DNA of 64,000 nucleotides from Shimia sp040370365 (GCF_040370365.1 NZ_BAABWQ010000002.1:992001-1056000); one strand, 5' to 3'; positions 1 to 8,932 are shown, numbered from the stretch's first letter. Notes: generated from the letters alone by a model not told the origin. Made by a program: numbers and translations.

Positions 1-1
1 C

Positions 2-871
2 ACCGTTCTCACTATCCCCACGATGTTTGACTACGGCCACACCGGCCAGATCGAACCTTACGCCACCAATCTGTTCAACAGTTGGGGCATCGGCGACGCG
101 CAACGCAACGATGGCCTCCTTATGCTGATTTCCCAGTTTGATCGTGTCATGCGCATCGAAGTTGGCTCCGGCTACGGGCTTACGCTCAACACGCCGATGA
201 AAAACATCATCGACACGGCGATCACGCCGCGATTCAAAAAAGGTGACTTCTTTAATGGTATCGACGTGGGTGTGTCTCAGGTCATTTATGAAGTCACCGG
301 CACCTGGCCGGGCGAGTTTCAGGCCTCGGAAAGTGAAAAGCTTTTTAATGCGTCTCGCAGATGGGTCGATCGGTTAGGTGCGTGGTTTTACGCCCTATTA
401 GCGCCAGTTCTTGGCGTCTTTGCGGTGATCTTCAAAAAGTGGCAGCGCAACCGCCCGCGCCGTTGCCCTGTGGATGGATCCAAGATGGAGCGCATCGACG
501 AAACTTGGGATGATCAGCACCTTCAAAAAGGCCAAATCTCTGAGGAAAAGCTCAAAAGTGTCGACTACGACGTGTGGAAATGTATGCGGTGTGATCACAT
601 GACAATCGAAGCCTACAAAGGCTGGTTTTCACGCTACAGTGCCTGTCGGTCTTGCGGGTTCAAAACCGTAGAATCTGACACCACCATTCTGCAAAGTGCC
701 ACAACATCTTCCACCGGTTTGAAACGCATTGATTACCGATGTCTGCATTGTAACGACCAATGGAGCCTGCGCAAAACCATCACACGTGTGTCCAACAGTT
801 CCTCCTCCTCCTCGTCCAGTTCGTCTGGCGGCGGCAGTTCATCAGGAGGAGGAGCCTCAGGAAGCTGGTGA
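2..871 (+). CDS. TPM-domain (YgcG-like) membrane protein, 5' end cut by window
   Basis: The reading frame is open to the left edge, so the N-terminus, probably a signal peptide, lies outside. The visible start has the TPM-domain pattern (ELFN-like LFNSWGIGD, then RNDGLLMLIS and EVGSGYGL). A hydrophobic helix follows (WFYALLAPVLGVFAVIF, about residues 121-137 counted from the first internal Met at 23). After it come several Cys pairs (CPVD, CMRC, CRSC, CLHC) that resemble zinc ribbons, and a Ser/Gly-rich tail. TPM proteins are membrane-anchored with the TPM domain outside the cytoplasm; their biochemical role is poorly defined. The gene converges on mutS with a 2-bp gap. Confidence 0.8.
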   Translation, partial: TVLTIPTMFDYGHTGQIEPYATNLFNSWGIGDAQRNDGLLMLISQFDRVMRIEVGSGYGLTLNTPMKNIIDTAITPRFKKGDFFNGIDVGVSQVIYEVTGTWPGEFQASESEKLFNASRRWVDRLGAWFYALLAPVLGVFAVIFKKWQRNRPRRCPVDGSKMERIDETWDDQHLQKGQISEEKLKSVDYDVWKCMRCDHMTIEAYKGWFSRYSACRSCGFKTVESDTTILQSATTSSTGLKRIDYRCLHCNDQWSLRKTITRVSNSSSSSSSSSSGGGSSSGGGASGSW

Positions 872-873
872 GA

Positions 874-3519
874 TCACTCGCCCGCCAAATCCTTTAACTC
901 ATAAATCAAGTTCAAGGCCTCACGTGGGCTGAGTGTGTCCGGATGCACATCCAACAGCTTCTCTTGCAACGGTGACGGACCACTTGGAGCCGCAGCAACC
1001 GGGGCTGGCGCGGCGGCAAACAGCGGCAGGTCATCAATCAACGCCTTCTGCGTTTTGCCCTCACGTTCACCTTTTTCCAGCGCGTCCAAGACAACCCGTG
1101 CGCGGTTCACCACAGCCACCGGCAGACCGGCCAATTGTGCGACCTGCACGCCGTAGCTGCGATCCGCAGCCCCTTGTGTGACCTCATGTAGGAAGATGAC
1201 TTCGCCTTCCCACTCACGCACCGTCACCGTCGCATTGTCCACGCCACTCATCTGGCCAGCAAGCTGGGTCATCTCGTGATAATGTGTGGCAAACAGCGCA
1301 CGCGACTTGTTCACATCATGCAGATGTTCCAGCGTTGCCCAGGCAATCGACAGGCCGTCATAGGTTGCTGTGCCGCGTCCGATCTCGTCCAATATCACCA
1401 AGGCACGGTCGTCTGCCTGATTGAGGATCGCTGCTGTTTCCACCATCTCAACCATAAAGGTTGATCGCCCGCGCGCCAGATCGTCACTTGCGCCCACACG
1501 TGAAAACAGCTGGCTGACCAACCCAATCGTTGCATTGTCCGCGGGCACAAAGCTGCCCATCTGCGCCAACAGTGCAATCAAGGCGTTCTGCCGCAAGAAG
1601 GTCGATTTACCGGCCATGTTTGGACCGGTCAGCAACCAGATGCTCGCCGCATCCCCACCTGAAAGATCACAATCATTGGCCACAAAGGGATCGCCGGTTT
1701 TGCGCAACGCGGCTTCAACAACCGGATGCCGCCCGCCCTCAATGGCAAAATCACGGCTGTCGTTCACAACCGGACAGGTCCATTTTTCATTTGCGGCCAG
1801 CTCCGCCAGTGCGGTTGCGAGGTCAAACTCTGCAAGCGCTTTGGACGCAGTGGCGACCTCAGCAGAGCGGTCCAAAATAGCGCCTTTTAAGCCGTCATAG
1901 AGCCGCTTTTCAATCTCAAGTGCCCGGTTACCAGCATTGAGGATTTTGGTTTCCATCTCGCTCAGCTCAACCGTGGTGAAACGCACTTGGTTGGCTGTGG
2001 TTTGTCGGTGAATAAACGTCTCAGACAAGGGGGCCGACATCATCACATCAGCATGTTTGGCCGTGGTTTCGATGAAGTACCCAAGCACATTGTTGTGTTT
2101 GATTTTTAGCGACGTGATGCTCGTGGTCTCAGCATACTGCGCCTGCATTCCGGCAATGACACCACGTCCTTCGTCGCGCAACTCACGGCTTTCATCGAGC
2201 TCTTCATCATAGCCCGGTGCGATAAATCCACCATCTCGCGCCAACAAGGGCGGCTCCGCAATGAGCGCCTCTTCCAGCAGATCGAGCAACGTATCATGGC
2301 CCTCAAGCGCCATCCGCGACTCGCTCAAATCTTTGGGGAGTTCGCCAGCATACGCGCGTGCTGCCAATTCGCCAGCCTGTCCAAGCCCATTGCGCACCGC
2401 TGCCAAGTCTCTGGGCCCGCCGCGATCCAAGGACAGGCGCGATAGCGCCCTATCCAGATCGGGCACCCGGCGCAGAGCTTCTCTCAAATCCGCCGCTTCA
2501 TTGCGCTGCGTTGCCATATAGCTCACAGACTCTTGGCGCCCAAGAATGGTTGGCAGTCGCATGGAGGGCGACGACAATCGTTGTTCCAAAAGGCGCGCGC
2601 CGCCGGCGGTTACCGTGCGATCAATTGTTGCCAACAATGACCCGGCGCGCCCACCGGAGAGGCTTGCCGTCAGCTCAAGATTGCGCCGTGTGGCCGCATC
2701 GATCTGCATCACCCCCTGTGTTGCTTCGCGCACTGGGGGTTGCAACAGCGGTAACTTGCCCTTTTGGGTCAGCTCCAGGTAATCCACGATCGCGCCAAGC
2801 GCACCAATCTCGGGACGAGAAAATGTGCCAAAAGCTTCCAAGGACGATGCCTTAAAGAGCGTAGACACACGTTTTTCTGCCGAAACAGAGTCGAAACTTC
2901 CACGCGACACAGAGGTGATCGGCACCCCCATGTCTTCTACAACTTGTGACATGTCCGCCTCGGACCCTTCAGCCACCAACAACTCACTTGGGGCCAAACG
3001 TGCCAGCTCAGGACCCAGTCGAATAGGGCTCATCGGCATCACAAACAATGCGCCCGTCGAGATATCCGCCCAGGCCAGCGCGGCCTCGTCGCGCACCAGA
3101 ACATAGGCCGCCAGAAAGTTGTGACGCCGCGCATCTAAGAGGCTGTCTTCTGTCAATGTCCCCGGCGTCACCAGCCGCACAACATCGCGTTTCACCACGG
3201 CTTTATATCCGCGCTTTTTGGCCTCCGCAGGGCTTTCAAGCTGCTCGCATACCGCGACACGAAACCCCTTGCGAATGAGTGTTAGGAAATATCCTTCAGC
3301 CGCGTGATGTGGCACGCCACACATGGGAATATCTTCGCCGTCATGTTTGCCCCGTTTGGTGAGCGCGATATCAAGTGCCTCTGCCGCCGCCACCGCGTCG
3401 TCAAAAAACATCTCGTAGAAATCGCCCATACGGTAGAACAACAACGCGTCTGGATATTGCGCTTTGATCTCCAGAAATTGCGCCATCATCGGCGTGACGC
3501 CCGGCTTTCCGCCTTTCAC
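874..3519 (-). CDS. mutS: DNA mismatch repair ATPase MutS
   Basis: This is a full-length MutS of 881 residues. The N-terminal mismatch-recognition domain carries the Phe-x-Glu wedge motif (FYEMF). The C-terminal ABC-type ATPase has Walker A GPNMAGKST, a Walker B ending in VILDEIGRGT, and the ATHYHEM segment. It recognises mismatches in the cytoplasm and recruits MutL. The listed start is GTG, preceded on the minus strand by a G-rich stretch; an ATG ten codons downstream (MMAQFLEIK) is the alternative. It is divergent from the sugar kinase gene across about 160 bp. Confidence 0.97.
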   Translation of the reverse strand: MKGGKPGVTPMMAQFLEIKAQYPDALLFYRMGDFYEMFFDDAVAAAEALDIALTKRGKHDGEDIPMCGVPHHAAEGYFLTLIRKGFRVAVCEQLESPAEAKKRGYKAVVKRDVVRLVTPGTLTEDSLLDARRHNFLAAYVLVRDEAALAWADISTGALFVMPMSPIRLGPELARLAPSELLVAEGSEADMSQVVEDMGVPITSVSRGSFDSVSAEKRVSTLFKASSLEAFGTFSRPEIGALGAIVDYLELTQKGKLPLLQPPVREATQGVMQIDAATRRNLELTASLSGGRAGSLLATIDRTVTAGGARLLEQRLSSPSMRLPTILGRQESVSYMATQRNEAADLREALRRVPDLDRALSRLSLDRGGPRDLAAVRNGLGQAGELAARAYAGELPKDLSESRMALEGHDTLLDLLEEALIAEPPLLARDGGFIAPGYDEELDESRELRDEGRGVIAGMQAQYAETTSITSLKIKHNNVLGYFIETTAKHADVMMSAPLSETFIHRQTTANQVRFTTVELSEMETKILNAGNRALEIEKRLYDGLKGAILDRSAEVATASKALAEFDLATALAELAANEKWTCPVVNDSRDFAIEGGRHPVVEAALRKTGDPFVANDCDLSGGDAASIWLLTGPNMAGKSTFLRQNALIALLAQMGSFVPADNATIGLVSQLFSRVGASDDLARGRSTFMVEMVETAAILNQADDRALVILDEIGRGTATYDGLSIAWATLEHLHDVNKSRALFATHYHEMTQLAGQMSGVDNATVTVREWEGEVIFLHEVTQGAADRSYGVQVAQLAGLPVAVVNRARVVLDALEKGEREGKTQKALIDDLPLFAAAPAPVAAAPSGPSPLQEKLLDVHPDTLSPREALNLIYELKDLAGE

Positions 3520-3626
3520 TGCTCAGACCCCCCAAGGTTTGGTCCTCCTCAGATAGCAAACCCCAACCCCTATCGGAAAGCGCAAAACGTGGTTTACAGT
3601 TGCCTGAAAGGCCATTTGGTATTTAT

Positions 3627-3644
3627 TTTGACCATCTGATCAAA
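3627..3644. promoter_or_regulatory. imperfect palindrome between mutS and the sugar kinase gene
   Basis: An 18-bp imperfect palindrome with TTTGA and TCAAA outer arms lies 37 bp before the kinase start in the shared mutS/kinase promoter region. Its size and TGAyCA/TGrTCA arms recall operators of GntR-type regulators. No regulator gene is adjacent, so the assignment is tentative. Confidence 0.3.
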
Positions 3645-3680
3645 TAAGAACGATCATCTTCAGGAAAAGCGACGCATCTC

Positions 3681-4550
3681 ATGGCAATTTACAACCTCGG
3701 CAGCATAAACGCGGATTACTTCTATCAAGTGCCGCACCTTCCCGGACCCGGGGAGACACTGGCGGCCACTGATGTGACACGCGGTTTGGGTGGCAAAGGT
3801 GCGAACATGAGCGTCGCCGCAGCGCGAGCGGGCGCTCATGCGGTGCATGTGGGCGCAGTTGGTGCGGACGGGGCTTGGGCGATACAACGGCTGATGGAAT
3901 TTGGGGTCGATACGCGCCATGTCGCCACTCTGGCCGACACGCCGATGGGGCAAGCGGTGATCACTGTCGACGCAGCTGGTGAAAACAGCATCGTTTTGTT
4001 GAACGGGGCCAATCACCAGATCCCACAAAATATCATCTCTGCCGCTTTGTCCGAGGCCTCCCCTGGTGACACGCTCTTGATGCAAAATGAGACCCTAAAT
4101 CAGGTGGAATCCGCAAATATTGCCAAAAAACTGGGCCTCTATGTGGCTTATGCCGCGGCACCGTTTGAGGCGGAAGCCGCCAAAAAAGTTCTGCCATTTC
4201 TGGACTTTTTGATCCTCAATGAGATCGAGGCCGCCCAACTTGAAGAGGCCACCAAGACCAAACCCGAGGCGCTGGGCGTCACCGACGTGATAATCACCTT
4301 GGGCGCTGATGGCGCACGCTGGCTTCACAATGGCTCTGCGCGTGATTTCCCGGCGATGCCAGTCACACCGGTCGACACCACTGGAGCGGGAGATACGTTC
4401 ACCGGATATGTGCTTGCCGCCCGAGATCGCAGTCTGCCCATGCAACAATGTATTGCACTTGCCATGCGCGCTGGTGCTTTGATGGTGACCCGGCAAGGCA
4501 CAGCTGACGTCATTCCTGATCTCAAAGACGTGGACGAAGCCCGCTTCTAG
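3681..4550 (+). CDS. PfkB-family carbohydrate kinase, ribokinase-like
   Basis: The 289-residue protein has both PfkB signatures. The N-terminal one is the glycine-rich GLGGKGANMSVAAARAG region (residues 35-51), and the C-terminal one is DTTGAGDTF (232-240), where Asp238 is the expected catalytic base. It should phosphorylate a sugar with ATP in the cytoplasm. Overall pattern and length fit ribokinase best, but the substrate cannot be read from sequence and no sugar transporter or isomerase is next to it. It converges on msrA. Confidence 0.88.
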   Translation: MAIYNLGSINADYFYQVPHLPGPGETLAATDVTRGLGGKGANMSVAAARAGAHAVHVGAVGADGAWAIQRLMEFGVDTRHVATLADTPMGQAVITVDAAGENSIVLLNGANHQIPQNIISAALSEASPGDTLLMQNETLNQVESANIAKKLGLYVAYAAAPFEAEAAKKVLPFLDFLILNEIEAAQLEEATKTKPEALGVTDVIITLGADGARWLHNGSARDFPAMPVTPVDTTGAGDTFTGYVLAARDRSLPMQQCIALAMRAGALMVTRQGTADVIPDLKDVDEARF

Positions 4551-4616
4551 AACCCGGTCTCACTGTGCCGCAAATATCTATGAACAGGCAGCACCCGCCG
4601 CGACAGAGGCCACGCC

Positions 4617-4634
4617 ACAAAGGCGCGCCTTTGT
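4617..4634. terminator. perfect 18-bp palindrome between convergent genes
   Basis: The sequence can fold as a 7-bp stem (ACAAAGG/CCTTTGT) closed by a CGCG loop. It sits between the convergent kinase and msrA genes. There is no long T-tract on either strand, so it is at best a weak bidirectional terminator. Confidence 0.4.
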
Positions 4635-4647
4635 CGTCAGTCGTCAA

Positions 4648-5310
4648 TCAGTGCCCAACAAACGGCGCGTCTGATCCCCAAAGTGCCTTCACCCGAGCAT
4701 CGCGCCCACAGGCCATGCGATATCGTTTATAGGCCTCGCTTTGTTTCTTAGGCCCAAATCGGGTCAGGACGATCTTTTTGCCTTTGTAGTAATCCTGATG
4801 ATAGGCCTCAGCCTCATAGAATTTTCCGGCTTTCAAGATCGGCGTCACGATGGTCTGACCAAGCTGAGCTTGCGCCTTTGCTTTGGCCGCATCTGCTTGC
4901 GCACGCTCTGACTTGCCTGTCACAAAAATCGCCGTGCGATAGCTGTCACCCCGGTCACAAAACTGACCACCAGCATCGGTCGGGTCCACCGAGCGAAAAA
5001 ACAAATCCAACAATGTGTCCCGGCTGACTTTGTCTGGATCAAATGTAATTTCTACCACTTCGTAGTGACCCGTGCCGCCTTTGGTCACATCTTTATATGT
5101 CGGAGATTTGGTTGTGCCGCCAGCATAGCCCGACACAACTTCAATCACGCCGGGCACACTTTCAAAATCACTTTCGACACACCAGAAGCACCCGCCGGCA
5201 ACCACCAATGTATCCCGTCCCGCGGCGTCAGCGCGTTGGACGTTCATCAGCCCTCCCAACAAGATCACCGCAAACAGTCCCAAGGCTTTCAGATTCTGCA
5301 ACTTTGACAT
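4648..5310 (-). CDS. msrA: peptide-methionine (S)-S-oxide reductase, exported
   Basis: MsrA reduces methionine-S-sulfoxide in oxidised proteins. The catalytic motif GCFWC is at residues 40-44 (nucleophile Cys41), followed by the family segments SGYAGG and TGHYEVVEI. About 30 N-terminal residues form a hydrophobic signal-peptide-like stretch ending in ADAA, which predicts a periplasmic or membrane-attached enzyme. The ATG is preceded by GGAGTGATCTG, a good ribosome binding site. No msrB is adjacent. Confidence 0.95.
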   Translation of the reverse strand: MSKLQNLKALGLFAVILLGGLMNVQRADAAGRDTLVVAGGCFWCVESDFESVPGVIEVVSGYAGGTTKSPTYKDVTKGGTGHYEVVEITFDPDKVSRDTLLDLFFRSVDPTDAGGQFCDRGDSYRTAIFVTGKSERAQADAAKAKAQAQLGQTIVTPILKAGKFYEAEAYHQDYYKGKKIVLTRFGPKKQSEAYKRYRMACGRDARVKALWGSDAPFVGH

Positions 5311-5407
5311 CAGATCACTCCTTCAGCTTTGATCTTGCGCATCAGAGTGCTCAGGCTCAATCCCGTGAAACCGGATGTCACGTCATGGTGACTTCCAGTG
5401 ATACATG

Positions 5408-6055
5408 TCACTGATGGTCGCGCGCGCGAAAAACCGGCTTCACACGCCGGAACACGGTCGCCACCGTCAGCCGCTGATCGGAACATAAGGTGCGGGACTG
5501 CGCGTATAAAATATCCAACTGCGCTTTGCGCGGGATGCAGCATCGCTCATAGACGGCTTCGGTGTCCTCCGCAGTCTTACATTCTGATAACAGCCGCTCT
5601 TCCGTGCGATGGTAGATCAACGTCGCCAGCCCTGTCACACCGGGACGGTCCTTTAAGACTTCGCGATACACATCTGGAAAGCGTTCTACATAGCGGCGCA
5701 AAGGCGGCCGGGGACCCACAAAGCTGATGTCCCCTTTCAGAATGTTGAGCAATTGAGGCAACTCATCCAGCCGGTAACGACGCAAAAACCGCCCGGTTTT
5801 GGTGATACGATCAGTCTTGTCGCCGCCTGACACGCCGCTATCGACCTCCACATTGGTCATCGTGCGAAACTTCAACAGGGCAAAGCCGATCTCCGGCGTC
5901 TTCATCCGCTCAGACACGTAGAGCACAGGTCGCCCTTCCCGGATCAAAATCAGTAAGGCAATGCCAATCAAAAGCGGCCACAAGACAACCAGCAACAACA
6001 GCACCCATCCCAGGTCCATAAGGCGTCGTCCAAATGTTGTGCCCGGTCCGATCAT
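5408..6055 (-). CDS. bacterial sugar transferase (undecaprenyl-phosphate glycosyl-1-phosphate transferase type)
   Basis: The 215-residue protein has one N-terminal membrane helix (LGWVLLLLVVLWPLLIGIAL). It then has the family motifs KFRTM, LDELPQLLNILKGDIS, FVGPRP and PGVTG. Enzymes of this monotopic family move a sugar phosphate from a nucleotide sugar to undecaprenyl phosphate to start surface-polysaccharide synthesis. The start is chosen at the ATG overlapping the upstream gene's stop (ATGA, 6055-6052); the longer frame would lie inside that gene. It is translationally coupled to the epimerase. Confidence 0.92.
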   Translation of the reverse strand: MIGPGTTFGRRLMDLGWVLLLLVVLWPLLIGIALLILIREGRPVLYVSERMKTPEIGFALLKFRTMTNVEVDSGVSGGDKTDRITKTGRFLRRYRLDELPQLLNILKGDISFVGPRPPLRRYVERFPDVYREVLKDRPGVTGLATLIYHRTEERLLSECKTAEDTEAVYERCCIPRKAQLDILYAQSRTLCSDQRLTVATVFRRVKPVFRARDHQ

Positions 6056-6939
6056 GTCACCATGTCTCTTAGCTTGTGCCATTCGGCAATCATATTTGCG
6101 GGCTCCATCACCAACTGCCGTTTGGTCAATCGGCGGAGCAGGTCCACATTGATCGAAACTTCTTGCACAGCCGTAAACGGCGCAGGTTGCCACACAAAAG
6201 GATACCCTGCTGCGTCCAATAAGGCATGCATCGATACCGGGTTTGCCGCTGCCACATTCAAAATTTCCGGTGGGCTCTCCTGCGCAAGAACGGCCTTCAC
6301 CGCGCGCCAGATCAGACTCGGCGTCGCGTAGCTCCGCACAGGGCTCACGCCGACATCAAAGGCATCCAACGTGATAGGATTGGTGGTTTTCATAGCGTCA
6401 AACAAGCTGTCAGCCCCAACAACATTTGCAAGCCGCAGCACATAAGATTGTGGCGTGGTTTCCGCCCTGTTTGGCGTGGATATCAGGCTCTGTTCCATCT
6501 CAATCTTGGCCACACCATAGGCATTGACGGGGGTCAGCACCGCCGTTTCACAACAGGATTTTCCCGGTCCGTAGACCGCGCTGCTGGAACAATGCAGCAC
6601 ACGCTTTGCGCCGCAGATGCGTGCAATCTCTACCGCGCGCTGCGCCAGTTGCAGGTTGTCGCTTAGATCTCCGCGTCCCGGCACCACACCCCAAAGTGCC
6701 AAAACGGCGTCTGCATTTGGAATGTCTGACGCCGCAGTGCTCTCAGAGATCACAACATCGACCCCCGCGCCTGTGCGCCGCGCCGCCCAAATCGGTGCCC
6801 AGCCGGACAAAAGGTCAGGGTTCAATTGAAGGCATGCCCGCATCAGGCGACCCAATTTACCGGTCGAGCCCAGCACAAGCAGTGGCCTGGGTTTCTGGGA
6901 TGGATTGGCAGCGTGAAAATCGTCAGAAGTCAAAGTCAT
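6052..6939 (-). CDS. NAD-dependent epimerase/dehydratase family protein
   Basis: This short-chain dehydrogenase-fold protein of about 295 residues starts its Rossmann fold with VLGSTGKLGRL (GxxGxxG). A serine-rich segment (CSSSAVYGPG) and a Tyr-x-x-x-Lys pair (YGVAK) match the extended SDR active site. The substrate is unknown. The 4-base overlap with the sugar transferase gene suggests it makes or modifies the nucleotide sugar used there. The frame can be extended three codons to a TTG; the ATG at 6939 is preferred. Confidence 0.85.
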   Translation of the reverse strand: MTLTSDDFHAANPSQKPRPLLVLGSTGKLGRLMRACLQLNPDLLSGWAPIWAARRTGAGVDVVISESTAASDIPNADAVLALWGVVPGRGDLSDNLQLAQRAVEIARICGAKRVLHCSSSAVYGPGKSCCETAVLTPVNAYGVAKIEMEQSLISTPNRAETTPQSYVLRLANVVGADSLFDAMKTTNPITLDAFDVGVSPVRSYATPSLIWRAVKAVLAQESPPEILNVAAANPVSMHALLDAAGYPFVWQPAPFTAVQEVSINVDLLRRLTKRQLVMEPANMIAEWHKLRDMVT

Positions 6940-7082
6940 GTGTTCCAATTACTTGGGAATATCATCTAGCGCCACCGAATTGAGGGCTGTCAACTGCGCA
7001 GGAACGGGCTGCGCCAGATTGCGCTTGGACTCACCAGTCAGCGGCGCTAGCGTCACCACGATAATTTGAGCGGAGCAGGCAC

Positions 7083-7997
7083 ATGACAGACCACGTCACC
7101 ACACACCAAGCGGCAGAAGATGCGCGCAACGAAGAGATCCAAATCTGGTTGAATGGCAAAGTTGTGCCCAAGGCGGAAGCCGTCGTGTCTGTCTATGACA
7201 GCGGCTTTATGTTGGGCGACGGTGTCTGGGAAGGCTTGCGGCTTTATGATGGCCACTGGGCTTTCCTTGATGAGCATATGGACCGGCTGTTTGAAGCTGC
7301 CAAAGCAATTGATCTTGATCTCGGTATGGACAAAGCCGCCGTGGTGCAAGCGCTCGAGGACACCCGCATCGCCAATCACATGACGACGGATGCACATGCG
7401 CGTTTGATGGTGACACGCGGTGTGAAAACCCGCCCGTTTCAGCATCCCGGCCTGAGCCAACAGGGCCCAACCATGACCATCATTATGGAACACTCCAAAC
7501 CTTCGATCCCGCGCCCAATCCGGCTCGCGACCGTGCCGCATGTGCGGGGCTTGCCAATGACACAAGACCCCAAACTGAATTCGCATTCCAAACTCAACTG
7601 TATCCTCGCGTGCATTGCCGCTGAGAAAGCTGGGGCTGACGAGGCGCTGATGCTGGATGTGCATGGGTTTGTGAACACCACCAACGCCTGTAACTTTTTC
7701 ATTGTACGCAAAGGCGCGGTTTGGACGTCCACCGGGGATTACTGCATGAACGGCATCACCCGCCAAAAAGTGATCGATGTTTGCCGGGCAGATGGCATCC
7801 CGGTGTATGAACGCAACTATTCTCTGGTCGACACCTACGGGGCGGACGAAGCCTTTCTGACTGGAACCTTTGGCGCGCAAACTCCCATTGGCGAAATTGA
7901 CGGACGTCAGATCGGCAGCGGCGACATGGGTGAGATGACCAAACACATTCGCGGCCTGTACAAAGACCTCGTGATTGCCGACGCCAAAGCCAGCTGA
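7083..7997 (+). CDS. aminotransferase class IV (BCAT/D-amino-acid transaminase fold), divergent cofactor site
   Basis: The 304-residue protein has the fold-type IV PLP pattern: an SVYDSGFMLGDGVWEG N-terminal segment, the Schiff-base lysine in SHSKLNC (Lys170), and the EALMLDVHGFV strand. The next segment, where the family normally has a Glu contacting the PLP ring nitrogen, reads VNTTNACN, placing Thr199 at that position. It may act on a branched-chain or other amino acid, or have a changed reaction. The start has GGAG upstream. It lies 65 bp before a sulfotransferase gene, and the two look like a unit. Confidence 0.88.
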   Translation: MTDHVTTHQAAEDARNEEIQIWLNGKVVPKAEAVVSVYDSGFMLGDGVWEGLRLYDGHWAFLDEHMDRLFEAAKAIDLDLGMDKAAVVQALEDTRIANHMTTDAHARLMVTRGVKTRPFQHPGLSQQGPTMTIIMEHSKPSIPRPIRLATVPHVRGLPMTQDPKLNSHSKLNCILACIAAEKAGADEALMLDVHGFVNTTNACNFFIVRKGAVWTSTGDYCMNGITRQKVIDVCRADGIPVYERNYSLVDTYGADEAFLTGTFGAQTPIGEIDGRQIGSGDMGEMTKHIRGLYKDLVIADAKAS

Positions 7998-8012
7998 TCA
8001 CACAAAAACACA

Positions 8013-8049
8013 CCGTCGCGAAACAGTCGCGATACCGATGCAATACCTA
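8013..8049 (+). repeat. 37-nt dispersed element, copy A
   Basis: Three tandem 11-nt units (CGCGAAACAGT, CGCGATACCGA, TGCAATACCTA) at 8017-8049. Copies B (24216-24252) and C (52183-52219, minus strand) have the same length and layout. Copy A matches copy B at about 29 of 37 positions by hand alignment. It ends 13 nt before the sulfotransferase start codon, so it lies in that gene's leader. Confidence 0.6.
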
Positions 8050-8062
8050 CAGGAGAATCTAC

Positions 8063-8776
8063 ATGAAAATTGCCATGTGGAGCGGCCCCCGCAATCTTTC
8101 CACTGCCATGATGTACGCTTTTGGAAATCGGTCTGATTGCGCTGTGGTGGATGAACCTTTTTACGCCGCTTATCTGGCCATGACCGGCATAGACCACCCG
8201 ATGCGTTCGGAGATCTTGGCGTCTCAAGACCAAGACCCCAAGATGGTGGCCGCGGGGCTGACCGATGCCAATCCGGATGGAAAAACGCACTATTACCAGA
8301 AACATATGACGCAACATATGATTGAGGGTGTGCCACGTGACTGGATGCGCGAGGTGAAGAATGTGTTCCTGTTACGCCACCCAGCGCGGGTGATTGCATC
8401 CTATGCCGCCAAACGAGAAAACCCCACCTTGACCGATATTGGGTTTCCACAGCAGGCAGAGTTGATGCAAATGGTCGCTGGCTGGGGCCAGACACCGGTT
8501 GTGGTCGACAGCCATGATATTCGCGAAAACCCGCAGGATGTCTTGGAAAAAATGTGTGATGCCATTGGGTTGGACTTTCATGAGGCAATGTTAAATTGGC
8601 CCAAGGGTGGTCACAAGGACGACGGTGTCTGGGCCAGACACTGGTACGGGGCCGTCTGGAACTCCACAGGATTTGCCGGCGCCGAGGGCCCTTTGCCGGA
8701 GGTACCGGATGCGTTGCAGCCCGTGTTGGAAGCCGCATTGCCGCTCTATGAAGAGATGAAAGCCCGTCGGATTTAG
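8063..8776 (+). CDS. sulfotransferase family protein
   Basis: The 237-residue protein opens with KIAMWSGPRNLSTAMMYAF, the 5'-phosphosulfate-binding loop pattern of PAPS-dependent sulfotransferases. A later LLRHPARVIASYAA segment matches the conserved 3'-phosphate-binding Arg/Ser region. It should transfer sulfate from PAPS to an unknown acceptor in the cytoplasm. The start ATG has AGGAG eight bases upstream. Pairing with the aminotransferase suggests they act on one small molecule, but the substrate cannot be inferred. Confidence 0.82.
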   Translation: MKIAMWSGPRNLSTAMMYAFGNRSDCAVVDEPFYAAYLAMTGIDHPMRSEILASQDQDPKMVAAGLTDANPDGKTHYYQKHMTQHMIEGVPRDWMREVKNVFLLRHPARVIASYAAKRENPTLTDIGFPQQAELMQMVAGWGQTPVVVDSHDIRENPQDVLEKMCDAIGLDFHEAMLNWPKGGHKDDGVWARHWYGAVWNSTGFAGAEGPLPEVPDALQPVLEAALPLYEEMKARRI

Positions 8777-8932
8777 GGGGCATTTGGAGAAAAGGTGTTG
8801 CCCGTTTGCGGGCCACACCTTCGGTGATGCGGTGAGCGTCAGCGCGATTGAATAACACAAACTCACCGAGCGGTTTTCCACCCTAACGGACCTCTCAACT
8901 TTCAAACGTCTTAAGACGTTGTCGCGGTCCAA

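Noticed and set aside
780..870. Serine/glycine codon repeats at the end of the TPM gene as a phase-variable tract
   Set aside because: The repeats are triplets, so length change keeps the frame, and Ser/Gly tails are normal in this family.
5378..5414. Two short inverted repeats (GTCAC/GTGAC and CAGTGA/TCACTG) before msrA
   Set aside because: Arms of 5-6 bp partly inside the sugar-transferase 3' end are within chance expectation.
8777..8932. A possible small gene between the sulfotransferase and the GST operon
   Set aside because: No frame with a ribosome site and convincing composition; only promoter elements follow.
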